Positions 57,111-64,000 of a stretch of DNA of 64,000 nucleotides are shown here, one piece after another. The translations under genes were made by a program, and so were the position numbers. The stretch's first letter is position 1. Every line of letters begins with the position of its first letter. The stretch comes from Sphaerimonospora thailandensis (GTDB lineage: Bacteria > Actinomycetota > Actinomycetes > Streptosporangiales > Streptosporangiaceae), in contig NZ_BOOG01000025.1 of assembly GCF_016863115.1 (NCBI RefSeq), forward strand, positions 1-64,000, written 5' to 3'. Below the pieces are notes generated by a model, which saw only the letters and a list, made by a program, of their open reading frames with translations, searched no databases and was not told the DNA's origin.

Positions 57111-58283
57111 GTGGAGATTCGTGAGCTGAGCCCCGGCGACCTGGACGCGGTCCTCGACAACCGCAAACGTGCATTCGGCCCGATCTCGGCACGGGATGCC
57201 GAAATCTGGCGTGAGATGGTCACGCCGATGTTGCCGGAGGGGCGCTATCTCGGTGTCTTCGACGGATCGAGGCTGACGGCCACCGCCCGGGTGAACCCGT
57301 ACACCCAGTGGTGGCACGGGCGGCCCGTCTCCATGGGCGGCGTCGCGAGCGTGACCGTGGCTCCGGAGGACCGGGGCCGTGGCGTGGGCGGGCGGCTCAT
57401 GCGCGCCGTCATCGACCGCTGCGCCGAGTTGGGACACGCCGTCTCCGCGCTCTATCCGGCCACCACGCCGATCTACCGCGGCCTGGGCTGGGAGCACGCC
57501 GGCGCGCAGTTCATCGCCACGTCGCCGGCCGAGGCGCTGCGCACGCTGCGCGGCGGCCATGGGGGCGGGGACGCCAAACTGCGCCGCATGGGCCCGGAAG
57601 ACGCCGGCGAGCTCAGGTCCGTGCTGTCCCGGGTCTACGCCGCCACCCGTGCCTGCGGCCCACTGGTCCAGGACGAGCGCACCTGGCGGCTCTGGCTCGC
57701 CGACGAGGACGACTTCTGCTACCTCGCCGACGACGGTTACGTCATCTACCGCTGGAGCGGCAGGGACATCCAGGTGGACAACCTCGTGGCCGGATCGGAG
57801 GCCACGGCACGGGCACTGTGGTCGCTCGTCGGCACCGCCTCCTCGATCGCCGAGTCGGTCAGGGCGTGCGTCGAGCCGTACGACCCGGTCCTGTGGCTGC
57901 TGCGGGAGCGGTCGCACGACGAGGTGACGCAGACCCGATGGATGCTGCGCGTGATCGACCTGCCGGCCGCCGTCGAAGCGCGCGGTTACCCGCCCGGCGT
58001 CTCGGTCGACGCCGTCATCGAGGTCGAGGACCCGCAGCGCCCCGCCAACGCGGGGGTCTGGCGGCTGTGCGTCGAGGCCGGCACGGGCTCCGCCGAACGG
58101 CTGGACGGTACGGCTCCGGCCGCCGCCGCGAGGTTCACCATCGGGAGCATGTCCGCGCTGTTCGCCGGGATCCCGGCGGCCACGCTCCGCCGCACCGGCC
58201 GCCTCGCCGGCGGTTCGCCGGAAACCGACTCCGCTCTTGACGCGGCCTTCAACTGCTCTGCGTACATGATTGACTACTTCTGA
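57111..58283 (+). CDS. GNAT N-acetyltransferase, Eis family
   Basis: 390 residues from GTG 57111, preceded by TAGCAT (57096-57101) with a 9-nt gap, indicating a leaderless start. First GNAT domain about 1-145 with the acetyl-CoA loop VTVAPEDRGRGVGGRLMRAVI and PIYRGLGWEHAG, where the Tyr is the probable general acid of Eis. Second GNAT-like domain about 150-280. C-terminal SCP2-like domain about 285-390, ending in Phe as in mycobacterial Eis, whose C-terminal carboxylate takes part in catalysis. Eis acetylates amines at several positions, including aminoglycosides and protein lysines; the natural substrate here is unknown. Confidence 0.85.
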   Translation: MEIRELSPGDLDAVLDNRKRAFGPISARDAEIWREMVTPMLPEGRYLGVFDGSRLTATARVNPYTQWWHGRPVSMGGVASVTVAPEDRGRGVGGRLMRAVIDRCAELGHAVSALYPATTPIYRGLGWEHAGAQFIATSPAEALRTLRGGHGGGDAKLRRMGPEDAGELRSVLSRVYAATRACGPLVQDERTWRLWLADEDDFCYLADDGYVIYRWSGRDIQVDNLVAGSEATARALWSLVGTASSIAESVRACVEPYDPVLWLLRERSHDEVTQTRWMLRVIDLPAAVEARGYPPGVSVDAVIEVEDPQRPANAGVWRLCVEAGTGSAERLDGTAPAAAARFTIGSMSALFAGIPAATLRRTGRLAGGSPETDSALDAAFNCSAYMIDYF

Positions 58284-58349
58284 ACCGCGCACGATAGAGT
58301 GCGATGCCGAACATGCGTTCGGCGGAGGTGCGAGAGAGGCGGTCGGCGG

Positions 58350-58928
58350 GTGCGGGTGACTGCGCTGCGGGTGCTCGGGGTGGATCCGGGGTTGACCAGA
58401 TGCGGCCTCGGCGCCGTCGAGGGCCGCCCCGGGGCGCCGCTGAGCCTCGTGGCCGTCGGTGTGGTGCGCACTCCCGCCGACGACGACATCGGGCCCCGCC
58501 TCGTCGCGATCGAGGCCGGGATCGAGCAGTGGCTGGACGAGGTCCGGCCCGACGCGGTCGCGGTGGAGCGCGTGTTCGCGCAGCACAACGTCCGGACCGT
58601 GATGGGCACGGCGCAGGCGGCGGCGGTGGCGATCGTCTGCGCGGCGCGGCGGGGCCTGCCGGTCGCCCTGCACACCCCCAGCGAGGTCAAGGCGGCGATC
58701 ACCGGCAACGGCAACGCCGACAAGAAGCAGGTCGGCGCGATGGTGACCCGCCTGCTGCGGCTCGAGGCCATGCCCCGGCCGGCCGACGCGGCCGACGCGC
58801 TCGCGCTGGCCATCTGCCACGTGTGGCGGGGAGGCGTACAGAACCGCCTGGCCGAGGCGCTCGCGCAGGCCCGTTCTGGTAGGACTGTGCAATCCGGGAC
58901 CGGGCAGTCGAAGGGAGCGCGGAGATGA
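58350..58928 (+). CDS. ruvC: Holliday junction endonuclease RuvC
   Basis: 192 residues from GTG 58350 (AGAGAGG about 10 nt upstream); GTG 58356 is possible. Catalytic acids: Asp12 in [11 protein letters not shown], Glu73 in [11 protein letters not shown], and two Asp in [16 protein letters not shown]. RuvC dimers cut Holliday junctions symmetrically, in complex with RuvAB. The TGA overlaps the ruvA ATG. Confidence 0.95.
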   Translation: MRVTALRVLGVDPGLTRCGLGAVEGRPGAPLSLVAVGVVRTPADDDIGPRLVAIEAGIEQWLDEVRPDAVAVERVFAQHNVRTVMGTAQAAAVAIVCAARRGLPVALHTPSEVKAAITGNGNADKKQVGAMVTRLLRLEAMPRPADAADALALAICHVWRGGVQNRLAEALAQARSGRTVQSGTGQSKGARR

Positions 58929-59548
58929 TCGCATCCGTGGCGGGGCCGGTGGCGGCGGTCGGGCCGGACCACGCGGTGATCGAGGTGGGCGGCGTGGGCG
59001 TGCTCGTGCACTGCACGCCGGGGACGCTGGCGGGCCTGCGCCTCGGAGAGCCCGCGCGGCTGTCCACCACGCTGGTCGTGCGCGAGGACTCGCTCACGCT
59101 GTACGGCTTCGCCACCGACGACGAGCGCAGGGTTTTCGAGATGCTGCAGACGGCGAGCGGCGTCGGGCCGCGACTCGCCCTGGCCATGCTCGCGGTGCAT
59201 GCCCCTGACGCCCTCCGGGTCGCCGTGGCGGGCGGCGACCTGAAGGCGCTGACCATGGTGCCGGGCATCGGCCAGAAGGGAGCCCAGCGCATCGTGCTCG
59301 AGCTCAAAGACCGGCTCGGCGTCCCCGAAGGGGCGCTCACCGCTGCCGCCCATGGCGGCGGAACCGGCGGGGCCCCATGGCGAGAGCAGGTCCACTCGGG
59401 GCTGGTCGGGCTCGGCTACTCGGCCAAGGACGCCGACGAGGCGGTGGCCGCCGTGGCGCCCGAGGCCGAGTCCGCTGCGGCCGCGGGGCGCGCTCCCGAC
59501 GTCGCCGCGCTGCTGAAGTCCGCCCTCCGTGCCCTGAGCGTCAGGTGA
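58925..59548 (+). CDS. ruvA: Holliday junction DNA helicase subunit RuvA
   Basis: 207 residues from ATG overlapping the ruvC stop (ATGA). N-terminal OB domain ([28 protein letters not shown]), two HhH motifs ([14 protein letters not shown] and [18 protein letters not shown]), and a C-terminal domain III ([18 protein letters not shown]) that controls RuvB, after a flexible linker. It binds the four-way junction and loads RuvB. Confidence 0.96.
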   Translation: MIASVAGPVAAVGPDHAVIEVGGVGVLVHCTPGTLAGLRLGEPARLSTTLVVREDSLTLYGFATDDERRVFEMLQTASGVGPRLALAMLAVHAPDALRVAVAGGDLKALTMVPGIGQKGAQRIVLELKDRLGVPEGALTAAAHGGGTGGAPWREQVHSGLVGLGYSAKDADEAVAAVAPEAESAAAAGRAPDVAALLKSALRALSVR

Positions 59549-59555
59549 GGCGTCC

Positions 59556-60605
59556 ATGAGCATCGAGCGTGATCTCGTTTCCCCGGAGCCCGAGGGCGAT
59601 GAGCGGCTGATCGAGGCGGCGCTGCGCCCCAAGCGCCTCGACGAGTTCATCGGGCAGGGCCGGGTCCGCGAGCAGTTGTCGCTGGTGCTGGAGAGCGCGC
59701 TGCGCCGCAGCCGGCCGCCGGACCACGTGCTGATGAGCGGGGGACCCGGGCTGGGGAAGACGACGCTCGCCATGATCATCGCGGCCGAGCTGGGGGCGCC
59801 GCTCCGGATGACCTCGGGACCGGCGCTGGAACGCGCGGGCGACCTCGCCGCGATCCTCTCCACCCTGTCGGAGGGCGAGGTGCTGTTCGTCGACGAGATC
59901 CACCGCATGGCCAGGCCGGCCGAGGAGATGCTCTATCTCGCGATGGAGGACTTCCGGGTCGACATCGTCGTCGGCAAGGGGCCGGGGGCGACCTCGATCC
60001 CGCTGGACATCGCACCGTTCACACTGGTGGGAGCGACGACACGGGCCGGGCTGCTGCCCGCGCCGCTGCGCGACCGGTTCGGCTTCACCGCGCACATGGA
60101 CTTCTACGAGGTGGACGAGCTCGAACGGGTGCTGCACCGCTCGGCCCGGTTGCTGTCGGTCGAGCTCCCTCCGGAAGGCGCGCACGAGATCGCCCGCCGG
60201 TCCCGCGGCACGCCCCGGATCGCCAACCGGCTGCTGCGGAGGGTGCGCGACTTCGCCGAGGTGCGGGTGGAGGGTGTGATCACCCGGGATGTCGCCGCCG
60301 CCGCGCTCAACCTGTACGAGGTGGACGCGGAGGGCCTCGACCGGCTCGACCGGGCGGTGCTCGACGCGCTGCTGCGGAAGTTCGGGGGCGGTCCCGTGGG
60401 ACTGTCCACCCTGGCCGTCGCGGTGGGGGAGGAGCCGGAGACGGTGGAGGTCGTCGCGGAGCCGTTCCTCGTCCGGCAGGGCCTGCTGGCCCGCACCCCG
60501 AGAGGCCGGGTCGCCACCGCGTCGGCGTGGATGCATCTCGGCCTGACTCCGCCTCCTGACGCCTTCGGCGCCGGAGTGATCCCGGGACTGCTCGACGGCG
60601 CCTGA
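59556..60605 (+). CDS. ruvB: Holliday junction branch-migration ATPase RuvB
   Basis: 349 residues from ATG, 7 bp after the ruvA stop. AAA+ motifs: [12 protein letters not shown], Walker [15 protein letters not shown], Walker [12 protein letters not shown], sensor [16 protein letters not shown], sensor [20 protein letters not shown]; the C-terminal winged helix has [17 protein letters not shown]. Drives branch migration with RuvA. Last gene of the ruv operon. Confidence 0.97.
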   Translation: MSIERDLVSPEPEGDERLIEAALRPKRLDEFIGQGRVREQLSLVLESALRRSRPPDHVLMSGGPGLGKTTLAMIIAAELGAPLRMTSGPALERAGDLAAILSTLSEGEVLFVDEIHRMARPAEEMLYLAMEDFRVDIVVGKGPGATSIPLDIAPFTLVGATTRAGLLPAPLRDRFGFTAHMDFYEVDELERVLHRSARLLSVELPPEGAHEIARRSRGTPRIANRLLRRVRDFAEVRVEGVITRDVAAAALNLYEVDAEGLDRLDRAVLDALLRKFGGGPVGLSTLAVAVGEEPETVEVVAEPFLVRQGLLARTPRGRVATASAWMHLGLTPPPDAFGAGVIPGLLDGA

Positions 60606-60914
60606 ACGTCCTTCTCCGTGCGGGTGCGAAGCCGTACATCCGGGGAATGAAAGGCACTGCAGGGGGCGGCGCAAGCCGGACACCCGCGATGTGACGCCGG
60701 GTTGGGGTCACAGAACGATTGCAAAGGCCGCGAAAGCGGAACTTTCCCGTGTGCCAGATCGTGTGTTCGTTGCCGGGCTTTGAACGGCTCGCATACACTG
60801 CGTGGCTTGACTGGCCGCTTACGCCGACGCCCTCGGCGTACCGCCGGCCACGCGGAACGCGCACACAACCTCCGGCGTCACGCCGGCTCATCACCTAATG
60901 GAAGGGTGGCCCCC
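60606..60914 (+). promoter_or_regulatory. ruvB-yajC intergenic region with promoter and leader hairpin
   Basis: No gene in these 309 bp. A promoter is likely at TTGCCG (60770-60775), 18-bp spacer, TACACT (60794-60799), giving a leader of about 108 nt. The leader has a hairpin CCGGCG (60872-60877)/CGCCGG (60881-60886). Upstream, CCGC-GAAA-GCGG at about 60728-60739 forms a short tetraloop stem that could end the ruvB transcript. Confidence 0.55.
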
Positions 60915-61280
60915 GTGGAAGGCCTTGGGACGTTCGTGCCACTGATCTTGCTGGTAGTGGTGTTCTACTTCCTCCTGATCCGCCCGCAGCGCAAGCGGCA
61001 GCAGGAGACGCTCCGGATGCAGAGCTCGCTCACTCCGGGTGCCCGGGTCATGACCACGACCGGCCTGTTCGGGACCATCACCGGCATCGAGGACGACGAT
61101 GTCATCCTGGAGGTCGCGCCGGGCGTGGAGACCCGCTGGGTCAAGGCGGCGATCGGCAGGGTCGTCACCCCGGTGGAGGAAACGCCGGAGGGCCTGCCGC
61201 CGATCGAGTCGGCCACCGATTCCGCGGCCGACACTTCCGACACGGGGAAGGGAGACGACACGAGCAGCAAGCAGTCCTGA
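60915..61280 (+). CDS. yajC: Preprotein translocase subunit YajC
   Basis: 121 residues from GTG 60915; GGAAGG lies 9 nt upstream. One membrane segment (about 5-23, TFVPLILLVVVFYFLLIRPQRKRQQE), followed by the YajC core SSLTPGARVMTTTGLFGTI and DDVILEVAPGVETRWVKAAIGRVV. The C-terminus is a Ser/Thr/Asp-rich tail. YajC joins SecD and SecF in the translocase accessory complex; both genes follow. Confidence 0.95.
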   Translation: MEGLGTFVPLILLVVVFYFLLIRPQRKRQQETLRMQSSLTPGARVMTTTGLFGTITGIEDDDVILEVAPGVETRWVKAAIGRVVTPVEETPEGLPPIESATDSAADTSDTGKGDDTSSKQS

Positions 61281-61323
61281 GTAGGCTGATCGCACATCCT
61301 TTGACGGAAAGAACTGACCACCA

Positions 61324-63150
61324 GTGGCCCCACCGAAAAGTAGCCAGAGCAGGCCGGGACGAACACTCCTGACGCTCCTGGCGCTCATCCTCGCCATGGG
61401 CGCGACGGTCGCGCTCCAGAAGGCGTTCGTCCCCAAGTTCGGCCTCGACCTCGCGGGTGGCACCACGGTGACGCTCACCCCGGTCACGCTGGACGGGAAG
61501 GCTCCCTCGCAGGAGTCCCTCGACCGGGCCGTCAACATCATCCGCGCCCGCGTCAACGGCACCGGCATCTCGGACGCCGAGGTCGCCAAGGCCAATGAGA
61601 ACATCGTGATCCAGATCCCGGGTGTGGGTCAGTCTGAGGCGCTGAAACTCGTCTCGACCACCGCCGAGCTGCGGATGCGGCAGGTGCTCGCGATGGCTCC
61701 GGCGAAAATGGAGCCCCAGCAGCTGCCCACTGAGGCGCCGGCACCGGACCCGGGCATGAGCCCGAGCACGATGCCGAGCGCCGCGCGCAAGCCGAGCGGA
61801 GCCCCGAGCGGCGGCCCCGGCGCCACGGCGTCGACGACGCCGGCCGGCCGCGCGCTGGCCTCGGCGCTGACCGCTCCCACCCCGTCTCCGGCGGCCAGGA
61901 CCGGGCACCGAGCCGGTGCGAGGTCGGGAGCGAAGGGCGGCGCGAAGCGCGGGGCCGGATCCGACAGCGGATCGGAGGGCGGACCAGCCGCCGATGCGGG
62001 GGGCGGGGCGACGCCCAGCGCTCCGCCCAGCCCCGAGTCCGCCGACGACCCCCTGGCCGGTCAGGACACCAGCGGCATCGATCCCGCCCTGCTGACGGAG
62101 TTCCGCAAGATCGACTGCACCGCCAAGAACCGCGGCCAGGGCGCGCAGGACGACCCGGACAAGCAGATCGTCGCCTGCAGTGACGACGGCACCGCCCGTT
62201 ACATCCTCGACAAGGCCGCCGTACAGGGCACCGAGATCAGCGGAGCCACGGCCGGCACCGACCCGACCACCGGCGAGTGGATCGTCCAGGTCAGCTTCAA
62301 GTCCAAGGGCGCCTCGCAGTTCGCCGACATCACCCGGCGGATCACCAGCCTCCCCGCTCCGCGCAACCAGCTCGCGAACGTGCTCGACGGCGTCGTCGTC
62401 GTCGCACCGACGATCGAGGAGGCCATCCCGGGCGGCAGCGCCCGCATCTCCGGCAGCTTCAACCAGGTCACCGCGACCGAACTGGCCGACCAGCTCAAGT
62501 ACGGCGCGCTGCCGCTGAAGTTCAAGCAGGGGTCGGTGGAGTCGGTCTCCTCGACACTGGGTCAGGACCAGTTGCGCGGCGGTCTCATCTCGGGCGCGCT
62601 GGGCCTGCTCGTGGTCGTGATCTACCTGTTGCTCTACTACCGGGGCCTCGGCGTGATCGGCGTGGCCAGCCTCGGCTGCGCGACGATCGTCACCTACCTC
62701 ACCGTGGCCGTCATCAGCTACAACGCGGGATTCCGGCTCTCGCTGCCGCACATCGTCGGCCTGGTGGTGTCGATCGGCATCACGGCGGACTCGTTCATCG
62801 TCTACTTCGAGCGGGTCCGTGACGAGATCAAGGAGGGCCACCGCACCCTGCGTTCGGCGGTGGAGGTCGCCTGGCGACGGGCACGGCGTACGATCCTGGT
62901 CGCCGACGCCGTCATGTTCATCGCCGCCGTGGTGCTGTACTTCCTCGCGGTGGGCGGCGTCGCCGGTTTCGCGTTCGCGATGGGCCTGACCACGCTGATC
63001 GACATCGTGGTGGTGTTCCTGTTCACCAAGCCGTTGATGACGATCGCGGCGCGGCTGCGGTTCTTCGCCAAGGGCCACAAGCTGTCCGGACTCGACGCGG
63101 AGCGCATGGGCCGCACCAGCCCCGCCGAGCAGACCCTGCAGGAGGCGTGA
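61324..63150 (+). CDS. secD: Protein-export membrane protein SecD
   Basis: 608 residues from GTG 61324. First membrane segment about 14-32, then GLDLAGGTTVTLTP. Periplasm-side-equivalent domain with a large Pro/Ala/Ser/Gly-rich insertion at about 125-245. The second P1 part ends near 385 (GGSARISGSFNQVTATELADQLKYGALPLKF). Five membrane segments follow (about 418-575) with IVGLVVSIGITADSFIVYFERVRDE, the key proton-path Asp in TADSF. SecD with SecF uses the proton gradient to pull secreted proteins through. One-base overlap (TGATG) with secF. Confidence 0.96.
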   Translation: MAPPKSSQSRPGRTLLTLLALILAMGATVALQKAFVPKFGLDLAGGTTVTLTPVTLDGKAPSQESLDRAVNIIRARVNGTGISDAEVAKANENIVIQIPGVGQSEALKLVSTTAELRMRQVLAMAPAKMEPQQLPTEAPAPDPGMSPSTMPSAARKPSGAPSGGPGATASTTPAGRALASALTAPTPSPAARTGHRAGARSGAKGGAKRGAGSDSGSEGGPAADAGGGATPSAPPSPESADDPLAGQDTSGIDPALLTEFRKIDCTAKNRGQGAQDDPDKQIVACSDDGTARYILDKAAVQGTEISGATAGTDPTTGEWIVQVSFKSKGASQFADITRRITSLPAPRNQLANVLDGVVVVAPTIEEAIPGGSARISGSFNQVTATELADQLKYGALPLKFKQGSVESVSSTLGQDQLRGGLISGALGLLVVVIYLLLYYRGLGVIGVASLGCATIVTYLTVAVISYNAGFRLSLPHIVGLVVSIGITADSFIVYFERVRDEIKEGHRTLRSAVEVAWRRARRTILVADAVMFIAAVVLYFLAVGGVAGFAFAMGLTTLIDIVVVFLFTKPLMTIAARLRFFAKGHKLSGLDAERMGRTSPAEQTLQEA

Positions 63151-64000
63151 TGCCGGGAGTGATCAGCCGCCTCTACCGCGGCGACATCGACATCGACTTC
63201 GTCGGCAAGCGCAGGCTCTGGTACGGCCTGTCGGCGTTCCTGATGGCCGTCTCCATCCTCGGTGTCCTGATCCACGGGCTCACGCTGGGCGTCGAGTTCC
63301 AGGGCGGGTCGGTGCTCGACTTCGCCCGCACGCCGGGCTCCAGCGTGGAGCAGGTACGCGAGACCGTGCGGGACATCGTCGGGCACGACCCCATCGTGCA
63401 GGAGGCCGGCCGCAACTGGCGGGTCACCACCCAGAGCCTCGACGGCGACGAGGTGTCCAAGGTCCAGACGGCCGTCGCCGAGCGGTTCGGCGTCCGGCAG
63501 GAGCAGGTGAGCTCGCAGGTCATCGGCGCGACCTGGGGTGGTGAGGTCGCCCACAAGGCGTGGATCGGCCTGGCGGTCTTCATGCTCGCGATCATGCTCT
63601 ATCTGTCCGTGGCCTTCGAGTGGCGGATGGCGCTGGCGGCCATCGTGGCGCTCGTGCACGACCTGGTCATCACCGCCGGCGTCTACGCCTGGACGGGCTT
63701 CGAGGTCACCCCGGCGACCATGCTCGGGTTCCTCACGATCCTCGGTTACTCGCTGTACGACGCGGTCGTCGTCTTCGACATGATCAAAGAAGTGACGGGC
63801 AATCTCGGCGCGAGCGCCAAGATGACCTACACGCAGGCCGCCAACGACGCGCTGAGCCACACGCTGATCCGGTCGCTGAACACCTCGCTGACCGCGATCC
63901 TGCCGGTGGCGGCGATCCTGTTCGTCGGCACCACGCTACTCGGCGCCGGCACGCTGAAGGACCTGTCGCTGGCGCTGTTCGTCGGCATGGTCGTCGGCAC
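63150..64000 (+). CDS. secF: Protein-export membrane protein SecF, 3' end missing
   Basis: Starts at ATG 63150 with GGAGG 5-6 nt upstream, inside the secD stop, and runs past the end of the window (283 codons seen). First membrane segment about 25-45, VEFQGGSVLDF, small soluble domain, then membrane segments with IALVHDLVITAGVYAWTGFEVTPATMLGFLTILGYSLYDAVVVFDMIKE, where the Asp residues match the SecDF proton path. NTSLTAILPVAAILFVG is the usual late motif. Partner of SecD and YajC. Confidence 0.95.
   Translation, partial: MPGVISRLYRGDIDIDFVGKRRLWYGLSAFLMAVSILGVLIHGLTLGVEFQGGSVLDFARTPGSSVEQVRETVRDIVGHDPIVQEAGRNWRVTTQSLDGDEVSKVQTAVAERFGVRQEQVSSQVIGATWGGEVAHKAWIGLAVFMLAIMLYLSVAFEWRMALAAIVALVHDLVITAGVYAWTGFEVTPATMLGFLTILGYSLYDAVVVFDMIKEVTGNLGASAKMTYTQAANDALSHTLIRSLNTSLTAILPVAAILFVGTTLLGAGTLKDLSLALFVGMVVG

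Overview
The window is high-GC actinobacterial DNA. An SsgB-type sporulation protein, an Lsr2-type DNA-binding domain, frequent GTG starts, several apparently leaderless genes and the block thrS - HIT - pgsA - acyltransferase - pimA - pdxST - yebC - ruvCAB - yajC - secDF point to a sporulating filamentous actinomycete. A member of the Streptosporangiales (Streptosporangiaceae-like) is my best guess, from gene content and general similarity only; I could not run a search.

Layout. 1-6.1 kb: 5' end of an LVIVD-repeat lipoprotein, ssgB, a tRNA-Val(CAC) followed by a decayed stretch (half-size YccF gene, fragment of an acyl-adenylate ligase), an Lsr2/DUF6461 fusion, a secreted TNT-domain NAD-glycohydrolase toxin, two coupled CBS-domain genes and a GAF-SpoIIE phosphatase. 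6.2-7.5 kb: a Glu/Leu/Phe/Val-type dehydrogenase whose stop overlaps that of the convergent ptsI. 7.5-14.1 kb (minus strand): a complete hexitol PTS unit: DeoR regulator, PfkB sugar-phosphate kinase, mannitol-type EIIC, EIIB and EIIA, a zinc alcohol dehydrogenase, HPr and Enzyme I. 14.1-24.4 kb: accessory genes (APH-like kinase, MazG-like pyrophosphohydrolase, secreted protein, DadA-like oxidase with a PucR regulator, HTH/N6-adenine methylase/TRD fusion, DUF5990, a MurG homologue, a methyltransferase). 24.6-29.4 kb: FAD/Fe-S D-lactate-dehydrogenase-like protein translationally coupled to a pyruvate-oxidase-like TPP enzyme. 29.4-32.2 kb: ABC-2 exporter plus TetR, each preceded by the same operator-like sequence. 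32.3-41.1 kb: BON-SRPBCC protein, CYP152-type P450, two paralogous secreted proteins with a shared upstream region flanking a fasciclin lipoprotein, a cNMP-binding/thioredoxin-reductase-like fusion, a dienelactone-hydrolase-like protein and an aldo/keto reductase.

41.2-64 kb is core genome: thrS and a HIT (Ap4A phosphorylase-like) gene, an opposite-strand block of three genes (phosphatase-like membrane protein, GHL10 glycoside hydrolase, EF-G2), then the phosphatidylinositol mannoside genes pgsA-patA-like-pimA-LemA-like with overlapping stops and starts, a DUF3048 lipoprotein, pdxS-pdxT (PLP synthase), a YebC-family gene, an Eis-like acetyltransferase, ruvC-ruvA-ruvB (Holliday junction processing) and yajC-secD-secF (Sec translocase accessory complex); secF runs off the end.

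No CRISPR array, complete insertion sequence, prophage or large biosynthetic cluster was seen. The least explained items are the paired MPICTAI proteins with their conserved 91-nt upstream region, the lone HTH-methylase-TRD fusion, the secreted TNT toxin without a recognisable immunity gene, and a nested dyad of GATCTTGCA-type repeats near 14.27 kb.
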